In this document: positions 10,201-21,024 of the stretch, piece after piece
Layout of the letters: each line of letters opens with the position of its first letter
Position numbering within the stretch: the stretch's first letter is position 1
DNA from: Valencia hispanica
Taxonomy: Eukaryota > Chordata > Actinopteri > Cyprinodontiformes > Valenciidae
Assembly: GCA_963556495.2 (NCBI GenBank)
Contig: OY747701.1
Coordinates: 40,363,501-40,427,500, forward strand
DNA: 64,000 nt
Reading direction: 5' to 3'
Notes under the pieces: model-generated
Seen by the model: only the letters and a program-made list of their open reading frames with translations
Told to the model about the DNA's origin: nothing
Database searches by the model: none
Translations under genes and position numbers: made by a program

Positions 10201-13200
10201 AGCGCTCCCCTACAAACATACAGAAATATGCGAATGAAAACTTAAAAAAAAATATTACTCGAAAGTATTAGTGTTATTTCAGCTTTCCAGTTCGTCGTCT
10301 GTCCTATTCAGTGTTGACAACAGAATGCATGTAGTACCAAAAATGCCAATGAAGAGGCATATTCATTTTGTAAATGGTGTAAAAGATGTAAAAAAGCAGC
10401 ACCTGAAATAATAAAAGAAACATATTGGCCAAAATATTTTTTCTTGATGCTGATTGCTTTGCCATTGTACCACTTTTTAACTGACTCGGTAAAAATGCGT
10501 GCCATTTCAACCAAGAGTTGGGGTCACAACCGTCTAACATTTTTATTTTTTGGGTCAGAAGCTGGAATGTTTGGGAACCACTGGGTTACACCAACACACG
10601 TAACATACACCTCCAAGTCTACTGGGGTATTTTTCTACCTGCTTTGCACAAACAGACAATTTCGTTTTTGTTTTTCTATTTTGTAAGCTTGCATAAGCTC
10701 AGTCAGCTTGAATGGAGAGCATGTGTGGACATAAATAACCTATTTTTGTCACACATTCTCAATTAGAGTTCTAGGCCATTTTGGTAGATTTGTGAATGAA
10801 TTTACCTTTATTGTCATCATACAAATGCATGACGAAATTTCTGCAGCTGCCATTGATATGGTGTCCAATAAAGTCAATCAATCAAAACAGTCCAAAATGT
10901 AAGAAATATAAATAAATTACACGATGTTCTTTATAAACTTCCAGTGTTTCAAAGAGAGAACTTTAGGGTTCCAACAGCTCAAGGATAGAAACTGTTCTCT
11001 AGTCTATTTGTGCTGCTCCTCAAAGACCTGAAAGGTCTCCCTGATGGCAGCAGTTTCAAAAGTGAATGACCGTGATGGGAAGCGTCAGCTGTGATTCGCT
11101 GTGCTCTACTAAGGCAGTGTGAGCTGGCAATGGTCTCCAAGGAGGGCATCCTGTGCTTTGATCTGAAATGTTGTAGCTCTAGTTGTACGATTAGGGTCAT
11201 CGTCCTGCTTAAAGGTGAACCTCTGCCCCGCTCTCAACTCTTTCAGTACAGTCATCACTTTGGTACTCTTTCAGTCAACTTTGACCAGTTTCCCTGTTTA
11301 CCCACACCCCATGTTGTCACCACTACCATGTTTCACTGTGGGGATGGCCTTTTCAGGGCGATTTTGTAACCCAACCCTAATTCTCCACACCTCTATCCCT
11401 GACCGGCCTGCTGTGTTCCCTGGTTTACATGATGTTTCTATGGGTCTATTACATGCAATCCCAACAAAATACACTAGAGTTTGTGGTATTAACTCAACGA
11501 ACAACGGGAATAAACACTATTGCATTAGATGTAGAGCAATGGATAAAATTTTGGCGAGAATATATTGACTGTCCGCTTCACCTGCGTCGCAGCTTTGAGC
11601 CAACAACGGGGATAGGTTTGTGATTAAACTTCCTTCTTAAACTCTGGAGATTTTGGCCGTCAGCAAAGCCAAAGATGGCGGACTGCCACGTCCCGTCGTG
11701 GATACACCCACCCTGTTGGATGCGCAGAAACATGAACAAAAAATACAGAGACCACAAATATTGTTGAACAACAAAGCAGACAAGAAGGACAACAAATATT
11801 GACTGCAGAGAAAAAGATTAGTAATCAACAAGCTGCCTCAGTTTATAGGCTTATGGGTAATGTAGTCACATACCTCAGGTCCTGAGTTGACCGTTAGAAA
11901 GCTCTCCACAGCAGTCAGGGTACCTGTTGACACACACAGACAACAGAAAGGTTAACATGATACCAATCAGTATAATTTTAGCCTTTATTTTGACTTTATT
12001 GTGTACATCAGGAGTATGGGGTACCAGGCCCCTTGATACGGGCTGTTACGATCCCTGTATGACCGGTGTCAGAGCTTGGTTCGTAGGGATGTAAGAAAAT
12101 ATCAATACGCCGATATATCGCAATATTTTATTTCACGATATTGCATCAATATTAAAAATTAATGTATCGATATTTTTATTTTATTTGTTAAAATTTGAAT
12201 GAAACCATTAATGATGACAGTAGTAAAATTAAAAGTAACCCCTATAGTTTGTGGCCGTTTTCACGTTCTTCCTTCCAGTGGATTAATTAGATCTAGTAAT
12301 AAAACTGGATGTGTTAAATACGAAACAGGTTGGAGTGTTTAGAATGCTTTGACAGCTTTTCTATCGTTAAATTAAGTATCACAATATATTGTATGGTCCC
12401 TCTGTATTGTGATACATATCGTATCACCAGATTCTTGCCAATACACATTCCTATTGGTTTGCATTGCCAGCAGAAAAACGGACCCGTTTCCGATGGGAGT
12501 TTTTCCGACCAAGTTTGCCGTTTGTCACAGATTCTGTCCATAACTTTTATAGACAGATTTTCTAGGTGCAGCCAAGGTGACGAGGGGATCCGTTTTGGTG
12601 GCCTCAGGATCGGGTCTCTGCTTTTTGTAGATGATGTGGTTCTGTTGGCTTCATCAGCTTTCGCTGGAGCAGTTTGCAGCAGAGTGTGAAGCAGCTGGGA
12701 TGAGAATCAGCCCCTCCAAGTCCGAGACCATGGAAAAGGGTAGAGTGCCTTCTCCGGGTCGGGGACGAGGTCCTCCCCCAAGTGGAGGAGTTTAAGTATC
12801 TTGGGTTCTTGTTCATGAATGCGGGGAAAATGAAGCGGGAGATTGATAGGCGGATTGGTGCGGTCGCATTAGACTCCTGTCATAATCTATTTTTACCCAT
12901 CAATTTTTAAAATAATATATTCAATAGCATTTAATTTGTATTCATTCTGATGAGAGAAACAACAATGACTGTGGTCTCAGTAACTACATATAAACAACGA
13001 AATTAAACAATTGCACTAAAAAACCGAGCAGTTCACTAGCTGTGGCCTGAACTTCCTCTAGTGATTTAGTTACCTGTACTCTGGGCGTAAAGTTGAACAT
13101 TTCCACGCGTCTGCTCCAAGTGGTCAGGGGTGTGGACTGAAATCGGTCAAAATGACCAATGACCTTCAGATTATTTCATCATCATTCTTAAAAGCTGGTA

Positions 13201-16200
13201 AAATACGCGAACCTTGGTCTGCAGAGATGCAGTAGCTGTACCGGTCTGTCCTGGTGAAGAGAGATTTGAGCCGAAAGGCGAAGCTCTCCATTTACTGGTT
13301 GATCTACGTTATTACCCTCATCTACAGTCACAAGCTCTGGGTGGTGACCGAAATAAGAAGATCACGCATAGAAGCAGCCAAAGTCACTTTCCTTTCCAGG
13401 CTGTCTTGGCTCTTTCTTAGATACAGGGTGAGAAGTTTGGTCATCAGAGTAGAGCCGCTGCTCCTCCACATGGAGAGGATGTGGTGGCTCCAACATCTGA
13501 TTGGGATGCCTCGTCCCACCAAGGAGGAGACCCAGAGGAAGACACACACCGGAGGTAATAGGTTTCTTGGCTGATCAGGGAACGCAATGGGATTCCCCCA
13601 AAGAAGCTGGCAAAGATGCCTGGGGAGTGGGAAGTCCTGGCTTCTCTGCTTCAGTTGCCGCCTCCTTGACAAGATCCCAGATTACGAGAACGATAACGGA
13701 TGGGTGGGTGGACATGTGTAAATATGTATTTACTGTATCTGTATGTGTGCAGATAAATATGTCCAAACATACCCCTGAACTGATCTCTTGTGTAGAGGAC
13801 TCCCATGTCTGCAGGAATGGAGTCAAACCCACAGCTTCCAACGATGAAGACCCCTTTCTCTGCTGCCTGGCTGTTGTAGTTCAGCTGCATGCTCTCCAAA
13901 AACTGTTTAACAGAAACACACCAAATACACCACACTCCTGTAATTATTATATTCTATATAACTTATTTTTAAACTTTTAAATAGAGCTGTTGCTGGATAC
14001 AAATAATATTAAAACAACCACAAAAAGAAACCTGAACAGATCAGAGGAGAACATTTTGCTTTAATCAGTTTTTTAAATAAATAATTTGAATGTAATGGAG
14101 AATATTTCTGGAACCAAAAGACAGGAATCTTAAATTAGCTTGTGTGTCAGGAAGATAAAATGCACACTAGCCAACAGACAGAGAGCAGCTGCTGTCATGT
14201 GGCCTAGTTAGAGATAATTTCATCCTAACGGGCTGCAGCATGAGACTCAGCATGTCTCCAATTTAATCCAAACACAAACAGCTTCAAAGACGAACGTCAG
14301 GACATCTGCAGAAGAACACCCATATACAGGCTGTTGCCAGCATGAAGGCCTCACTCAATCAGTCGATTAAAAGATTATGTAAAGGTCTTCATTTATTTTA
14401 TGAAAAATGCGTAAAATACCTACACGCTGGCAAAAATGCAAAATAAAAAATAATAATTTCAAGTACAAGTTAGAGAATTAAACTAACCTGGGGTTCCCCA
14501 GAGATGTCAATGTGGTGGGCTCCGTTCTCCACACAGGCTTTGACCACAGGCTCGCCATAGAATCTGTACTATAAACACAAATATAAGGACAGAAATTCAT
14601 CCACACCCTTATTACATTTAAATTACAAATATTACAATTTTAAAATCAGCCTTTACCGGGTGTCCTTGGACTACTCTAGAAATAAATATCCTTTCTTCTA
14701 GGTAAGAAAAATGTTGTAATGATCAACCCAATAAAATGTTCTATGGTTAGTAATGCCATTTTAACAGGAAAACTATATCAGACAGCTGCAGCTGATCCAG
14801 ATACATGTAAAATCAAAATTAAATCTAAAGTCCGATTTAAATGTACCTTTAAAATCTGCATTTTAACGTTTCTTTTATGCAACGCTCTTATGCTTTGCCA
14901 TTTTCTTTTTGTCTTTCCTGTAACGTCCTGTAAAGCACTCTGCACTGTCTTGTGTATGAAAAGAGATATAAATAAACCTGGTTTGCCTACATGATTGGAT
15001 TGAATTGACTGAATATTTATATTTAGAAATAGATTTTTAAATTGCCTTGGGACAAAATTGTTTTGTAAATTGGCTCTAAATAAATCAAAGGAATTGAACA
15101 GAAATGAATTAAATAAATCATCAATTCATTTATGATCTCTTACAGCCATCAACTGTACAATAAACTTTGGCACCAGTGGCTATCAGATCTACAGACATTG
15201 TGATGAAACTTTTGGGGTTGTTGACTCACTTAGTTCAGTAGGTTAATTTGAATTTCTCTCTTTATGGATATTTTACATTAATCCAAAAACAGCATTGAAG
15301 CCTTTATATAATGAAGCAAACAGGACAAGTTCCTCTCGTCACTCAACTAAAGATTTACCACCAACGCTAATCTGGACCTACTGACACATTTCCTGCATTT
15401 AAAACTGATACATATAAGGAAACTTTAAACTTAAATATTTGTGTTTGAATTATACGAAATGTTTTAGTAATGAAAGTTACTCTTTACAATTAAACTGAAC
15501 TCTAACTGCGAAGAGGGTTGTAGTCGGAGGCCTTGTACAATAATCAGTTCAGGTGCTTATGGTGTTTGGAGCCTTCTAAGGTGATAATTATGTGGTTCAA
15601 TTCTAGTTGGACAACACAGACTAACTTGAAGATCAAGTTTCTGTCCTACCAATCAACACTGCTTTTTCCCCGAAAATCTCAATCTAATACAAATAAGAAA
15701 TAATGTTACATTTTCCTCTGGGCAATGAAAATCCTTTAAAAAAATTATGCTAATTTTTTTTTTACACACCAAGATGGAAAACATGCGCAGTTACTTTGAT
15801 CTTTACATTTCAATGTTTTGCCAGAGTTTAATCCAGTTGCTATGAGCAACAGTGTTCATTAGTGTAGAGGAAGATCTTGTTGTAAAACACAAAACTGCTA
15901 CTGTAAAAATGACTCTGGCCATTTTACAATAAAGCTCATTGTGTGGTGAAGTCAGTAGCTTTCCTTGTTTGCTGTGTGCGTGTTTGAGACAGCAGCGATA
16001 GAAGCCACGGCACAAACAGGAAAACAGAAAGCAGGCAGCCAAAATGAGGAGCAACACTTATGCCAAAAGAAGATGCCAGCATGTCAGAGCTGAGACAAAG
16101 TGATAGAAGTAAATTCTCTGTAACAGACACATTTCTGTGGAATCATCTACTTACAGGCCCGACACAGTTCAAAACAATCACAGCCTGCTTGCACATAGCT

Positions 16201-18929
16201 GCAAGGGAGTCGGGTTCGCCGACATCTGCAACGATCACGTCCACCTCTGTCCGAAGCTCAGGTTTATCTGTGAATAGATGCACACGTGAATAATGGCGCA
16301 ACATTTGGATTCAGACTAAAAACCAACAAAGTTTTATCTGCGCATTTGTTCCAAGGCTGTTGGTAAAATGGAGGAAGAAAACCCACCAACACCCTTAATA
16401 GAAAGGTAAATATTGTTTATGACGACTTCTTTACACAACGTGATTGGTTGGTGCCATGTTGTTATGCCGTTTATTTTGTCCAAGCAAACATTTTTGGACA
16501 GGAATTCCTAAGACAAGCCGAAAGTAAAAGAACATCAATTCCAAAGAATACAAAGCTGAAGGCGAGACATTGAATGTAATGTGAAAAAGTTTAAAAAAGC
16601 TATAATTTCTTTAAAAACTTTGCATCAGTGGTGCCTTGCCACCTTGTGATCTTTTTAAGTCTTATTGATTGGGGCGGGAGAGGCACAGAAACCAAGATAT
16701 CTAGGGAAATGTCAAGAGCAATCTGTACTTCCTTCGGCTGACGAGCTCTATGGATTATTTTCCAGCAGGACTTTGCACCTGGCCATGCTGCCAAAGTAAC
16801 CCTGTTAAACGAGCATAGCGTCACTGTGCTTAATTGGCCTCATACTTGTAGAATAAATTCTAATTAAAGCCTATATGACCAGATTAGAGAGTTAGCGATA
16901 TGTAAAGGATCCATAAAATAATCATCAGTATGGACCATTGCTGCTGAGCTGTGGGGCACATGAAAAAGGAGATTGCTTTGAGTTGAATGACCACATTCAG
17001 AAATTCATTCACCTGGTGCAATAAACAGTTGAAATTTACATTGATTATTACAAAAAGCTAAACCTAAAGACCTGAGGTGAAATGAAAACAGAGGAGAGTT
17101 ACAGACATTTCTGTTGACGCCTGACCATCATTAATGAACAGATAAATGTCCCAAAGAGACAAAAATTACAAAACTTGAAATTTAGTGAGAATAAAAACAA
17201 CAAAAGCATGAAGTGGAATCTTAGTTGCTTTTCAGTCTGCACTGTTTCAGTTTGAAAATAAATACAATGTAAATGAAAGAGAAACGACATAGAATGGTTT
17301 AACAAGAACAGGTGAGGAACGAGTCGGACCAAAAATACTGGAGACCTTGTAGAAGACCTTGCACAACCCTACCAGTTATAATGAATATGCCTCTGTAACA
17401 GTGTGAGGCGTCCGCAAGGCAAAGGACACATTTTTGTTACAAGATTACTTCAGTTCCAACAAGATAACAGTGTGGTGGGACAATCTGATGTATCAGGGTG
17501 TGTGTAATGGTTTAGCTAATCTATTTAGGACTAGAACCTTGAATTACCTTGTTGTTAAAAGTGTGCTATCCCTAAAAAACCTTTCCTGGCCTGGGCGATT
17601 TGACCTCAAATCTATATTGCATTATAATCTAAAGCATGTGTGGTAACGACATCTATTGCAATATATTCTTTTCTTTATATTTGTGTGTTGTACGGACGGG
17701 GCTCTACAGCGAGCTGGTATGTTCCATCAGCTGTTGCAGAGGAGGAGACCAGAGTGTTAAATACTGATCCTCTGGAAACTTTTGTTGCCAGGATGACAGA
17801 AGAATAGCTCCCTGATCCAGATTTGGTTCTGGATTGGATTTTCCATGTTTGAATAAGACCAGTCCACCTATTATTATTCCATGTCATAATTACACTTTCC
17901 GTGTTTGTTGAAGGTAACAAATAAAACTATTTATCATCCGTTTGTTGGTGAAATTTTGAGTTGTAATGATTTTCACCTAATTAAACAACTATAAAACATA
18001 ATTTGCTTATTTTTCTTTGTGGAAGTGGTGACCACTGAACAAGCTGTGGAGCCATCACAGGGTCCACACAGACACAAATGAGAGTAACACCTAAAGAGTA
18101 AGATCTGCCTAGAGTTTGTTAGGCAAAACAAGCTGCACATTTTTAAAAAACGATCTCTGCATATACATCTTTTTATTGATCTGATCCCATGTTATAACCT
18201 AGGAAAAGAAATGTTTTTACTGGCTGCAAGGTAAGAAAATCATAATTATAAGTCATAAACCAGTCTGCGTGTTAATAATGGAGTTCACTTAGTGAAATAC
18301 GTTACTGAAATAAATTAACTTAAAATAATTCATAGTCAGGATAAAGTGCAACATAAAAAAAAACGGGAACAGTGGTCAATCAGTTTAGAGATGCAGCCAT
18401 TATCAGATCTTTTTTATAGAGGAGATTGTAAACAGGTAGATAAAATTATGAACTTGTAGTAAAAGGCAGGAATGAGACTAATGCCGTTTTATTTTGCTTT
18501 ATCTCACAGGCTTTCTTTGGCATAAAACCTGTGAGATAAAGCCATATCAGACTATTCACCCTAACCCTGCATGAATAGCTTCATTGTCTTGACTTAAGCA
18601 ATATATCTGATCCAAGCCTGCCACATCAGCTGCAATACTTTGTGTCTAAAATGAACAGAATAAACTAATACTTCATCCCCCTTCCATTCGAAACAACCTG
18701 CACAACTAATACGACTGATCAGATACATACTGAGGACTGCAGCGACCTGCTCCAAAACTTTTTCCAGCTTCTGCTGGCTCCTGCCAGCCACGGCCCACTT
18801 CAGGCTCCCGTTGGGACCCTCGGACACCGTCCGGGCGACTTCCTCCACCACGAACTGCCCCGTGAAGCCGGAGGCTCCGAAGATGACCAGGTGGTAAGGC
18901 CTGTTGGAGGTCGTCTCTACCCGCGCCAT
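7267..18929 (-). CDS. sccpdh: Saccharopine dehydrogenase-like oxidoreductase
   Basis: Twelve minus-strand exons join in phase to 427 aa (human protein 429): 18929-18731, 16267-16155, 14568-14488, 13902-13773, 11923-11874, 11712-11582, 10209-10092, 8451-8332, 8246-8190, 8083-7972, 7876-7795 and 7357-7267, where the stop codon TAA is 7269-7267. The N-terminal Rossmann fold shows GASGFTG (residues 18-24) for dinucleotide binding and AGRS at the second strand. Conserved blocks follow: VLNCVGPYRFYGEPV, IDISGEP, GFDSIPAD and IHDGTWQSAIFGFAD. A hydrophobic segment (about 291-303) lies in exon 8, in line with the membrane or lipid-droplet association reported for this protein. The C-terminus has YVATPIAMVQAA and GGVYTPGAAF. 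The catalytic substrate of this family in animals is not settled. Start chosen: first ATG (18929), immediately before the Rossmann strand. TFB2M lies head-to-head about 2.1 kb away. Confidence 0.95.
8709..9428 (+). mobile_element. PIF/Harbinger-like relic in SCCPDH intron 7
   Basis: Ends are imperfect inverted repeats: GCTGCGTTCACACTGC at the left and GCAGTGTGAACGTAGC at the right. Inside, the plus strand encodes FISDFPMSRSTFDYV and a following leucine-arginine segment like the N-terminal part of Harbinger nucleases. No catalytic DDE region is present. It is an internally deleted element of about 720 bp. Confidence 0.65.
9640..9935. repeat. Unidentified repeat plus LINE-like tail
   Basis: A GC-richer block with a TATA-like GTATAAAAG (near 9687) is followed at about 9866-9930 by sequence starting CATTTATAAAGCAGTTTTCA. 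The same tail recurs near 23300-23355, so this part is an interspersed repeat. The family of the first part is unknown. Confidence 0.4.
10620..11440 (-). mobile_element. Tc1-like element relic, interrupted
   Basis: Parts at about 10620-10790 and 11190-11440 match the fish Tc1-like repeat also seen at 48330-54560 and 59396-60620. Shared blocks include AGCTCAGTCAGCTTGAATGG, GGTGAACCTCTGCCCC and ATGTTTCACTGTGGGGATGG. The transposase would read on the minus strand. About 400 bp of LINE-like sequence (10790-11190), beginning with a 'tttattgtcatcatacaa' tail, is inserted inside. It lies in SCCPDH intron 6. Confidence 0.65.
12084..12453 (-). mobile_element. hAT-type MITE, copy A
   Basis: Starts TAGGGATGTAAG and ends ACATTCCTA. 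It is flanked by TTGGTTCG on the left and TTGGTTTG on the right, an 8-bp target-site duplication with one mismatch, as expected for hAT elements. Internally it shares the 'gatatatcg', 'agatctagtaataaaactggatg' type segments with copy B at 28967-29377, in the opposite orientation. It lies in SCCPDH intron 4. Confidence 0.8.
12555..13730 (+). mobile_element. Non-LTR retrotransposon relic (reverse transcriptase C-terminal part)
   Basis: Plus-strand fragments encode SLLFVDDVVLLASSA (the F-x-DD catalytic box, 12610-12660), then FKYLGFLF and REIDRRIGA (12790-12862). After about 350 unrelated bases come LYRSVL, DLSRKAKLSIYWLIYV and RMWWLQHLIGMPRP (13230-13520). This order matches the RT end and C-terminus of a widespread fish LINE. 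Frames shift repeatedly, so it is dead. SCCPDH exon 4 (13773-13902) starts just beyond it on the opposite strand. Confidence 0.7.
14900..15100 (+). repeat. LINE 3' tails
   Basis: Two tail-like segments: 'gtaaagcactctgcactgtcttgtgtatg' followed by 'atataaataaacctgg' near 14930-14985, and 'ccttgggacaaa' followed by a 'ctctaaataaa' stretch near 15040-15090. Both have the form of L2-type 3' ends. They lie in SCCPDH intron 2, which otherwise shows nothing recognisable. Confidence 0.4.
16590..16850 (+). mobile_element. Tc1/mariner transposase fragment
   Basis: The plus strand near 16760-16845 encodes QQDFAPGHAAKV and, in line with it, VTVLNWP. These match the block around the second catalytic Asp of Tc1 transposases (QQD.AP.H.A ... 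V.DWP). The rest of the reading frame is broken. It lies in SCCPDH intron 1. Confidence 0.55.
16851..18730. other. Remainder of SCCPDH intron 1
   Basis: AT-rich intron sequence. An L2-type tail fragment ('cttgaattaccttgttgtt') lies near 17540 and a small 'gggcgatttgacctcaaat' repeat near 17595. An open minus-strand stretch at 17675-17920 is discussed as a finding. Nothing else is recognised. Confidence 0.4.
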
Positions 18930-20958
18930 GGTACCAGCAGACAACAATCAGACAAAAAGAAGAAGCTTACTGCGACACCTTTACACTCGGTCAAAATGAA
19001 GAGGCTGGGCTGCACGCTGCGCTTTTCACAGCGCTGCTTTGTCTGCTTCCGTAGCCAAACTGTGCTAATATGCTAGCAGAAAGTTACGACAGCCACGCAC
19101 ATTGCAAAGAGATTATATATAGGGAACAAATTTAATGTTCTATACGCATTATATTACTATAATGAATCGTGAATTGAACTGAATTGTTTCGAAACTCGTC
19201 TTGTTTTCTTATATTATCCCAAAACTTATATGAAGTTAGCAAAGCGATCTCTTCAGGATTCTGATTGGTTCTATCAAACATCCGACGCCGTGTTAGCGTC
19301 TGGATCGTACGTACGCTATGATCGTACGTCAACGTCTCCGCCATACAGGGAGCCTAAGTCACGCCCATCTGCTTCCGGTCCATGACCCTCACCCCTCTCC
19401 CTACTGTCGAAGTTTTTTTTTTGAATAAAGATAATGTTATTTCGTCTCAATTAAAACACTGAAATAACTTAATAATTTATCATTCTGACTTCAAATTAAT
19501 TTAATTCATTTGTCATGTAATTAATAGAGTAATGATACAAGGCTATTTGTATAGCACACTTTCAACAACAAGGTGATTCAAGGTGCTTTACAAGGGGTAA
19601 AAAAAAATTGCAGTAGGAAGTACAAGGACTGACACATTCAAATAATTTTATTTTTTGATTACTAGTATCTATAAATAAGAGTACTGATGTCTTTTTAGTG
19701 ATAGATTAGAGTAAGTTCAAGTGCAATTTAAGCATTCTGTGTTTCATTTGGGTTGTTTTGATTTACAGATATCGTTATTTTCTTCTTAACGATTTCTGTT
19801 TTTAGCACTAAAATAAACGTACATTATGTCAATCTAAGAACGTAAATAAAAACAACTAGGACGTAACTATTCGTACTTCTGTGAAACAGTTCCGAGCATA
19901 AATGACATACCGTGCCACTCAAAATATGGCGACCACGCTGACGGCAGCTGTCGCTGGAGAGTGACGTTATTCCTATGCGCGTGCAGCACCACGAGTGTTG
20001 CAAAAACATCTTGCGCCGAGGGTCAGGATGCGGCTCAATGTCACCGAGTTTTACAGCCGATCTCAGGCAGGGGGGGATGACTTGACACACGGATCCCATC
20101 AGAATTAAGAAATACCGGACAATCTCCAGACAGAGGTATGTTGATGCTTTCGTAATAACATCGGTATTTCCTGCAGCAATCTCATGATGTAGGAGCGCGG
20201 CTAGCCACACTAGCTAACTTAACATTAATACCGTGTTTCTTAAAGCCAATACCCACATTGCTCGCCAGACTGGGCTCCTTTTTGAGTTCAGGATGCGTTT
20301 CTGAGAAGTTGTGCGTCTTTCTAAATAGCGACTTGGTAACAGAACAAAAGTCGTACACAACTCTGGTTTTGGCAATTGTAATTGTATTAGCCTTAACCAC
20401 TCAGGTCCTCTAATTCCAGTCTACCCAACATCCCTAGAATTAGAACGAAACATGGAGAAGCAGCTTTCAGTCTCTATGCTTCTCTAATCTGGAACAAATT
20501 TCCAGACAACTGCAAAGCTGCTGAAACACTGAGTTCTTTTAAATCACAACTAAAACTTAATTTGTTTAGAGCTGCCTTTGATTAATGTTTTCATGTATCA
20601 TATGTTTGTGTGTGCTTCTTGCTTTATTGCTGTTTTTGCTTAATATGCTTTGTCTGTGTTTTACTGCTATTTTTTTTTATTTTACCTCCTAATCATGTAA
20701 AGCACCTTGAATTACCTTGTTGTTGAAAGTGTGCTATACAAATAAAATTGCCTTGACTTAACGTATTTAACCAAAGAATGCAGAAAATTTTGTCATTTTT
20801 AACCTCATAATAAGTTGACGATTAAATGGGTTTATAAATAAGGTTGAGCTGAGATTTAACATATGCTGCCAGTTAAGTGTTGCACCCTCACTTGAATCTT
20901 TATACACAGTCTGTACCTCAATCCCAATTTCTTCTTCTTTTCTTTTTTTTTTTTTTAG
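18930..20958. promoter_or_regulatory. Shared upstream region of SCCPDH and TFB2M
   Basis: The two genes are divergent. The SCCPDH 5' UTR and promoter should lie just above 18929. On the TFB2M side, 19920-20132 is CpG-containing and has AAAATATGGCGAC, close to a YY1-type ATGGCG site common in mitochondrial-protein promoters. CAGACAGAG followed by GTATGT (20132/20133) would be a good donor, and the poly-T tract ending TTTTAG at 20958 a good acceptor, so a spliced 5' leader is likely. A reversed L2-type tail lies at about 19530-19610 and a LINE end at 20400-20760. The promoter assignment is inference. Confidence 0.4.
20400..20760 (+). mobile_element. L2-type LINE 3' end
   Basis: The plus strand encodes the last part of an L2/CR1-type ORF2 (SLYASLIWNKFPDN, then LSSFKSQLKLNLF), ending in a stop. 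The usual tail follows: 'aagcaccttgaattaccttg' and 'gctatacaaataaaattgcc'. It is 5'-truncated, as LINE copies normally are, and sits in the proposed TFB2M leader intron. Confidence 0.7.
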
Positions 20959-21024
20959 GCAGTGACCTTTCACAAAGGTCTCCGGCCCCAACCTTCCATC
21001 GTGCTTTGTGTCTACTGACCCACC

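Noticed and set aside
10210..11873. SCCPDH appeared at first to lack exon 6 and so to be a pseudogene
   Set aside because: A 131-nt minus-strand exon at 11582-11712 with good splice sites restores phase and encodes the expected IHDGTW block.
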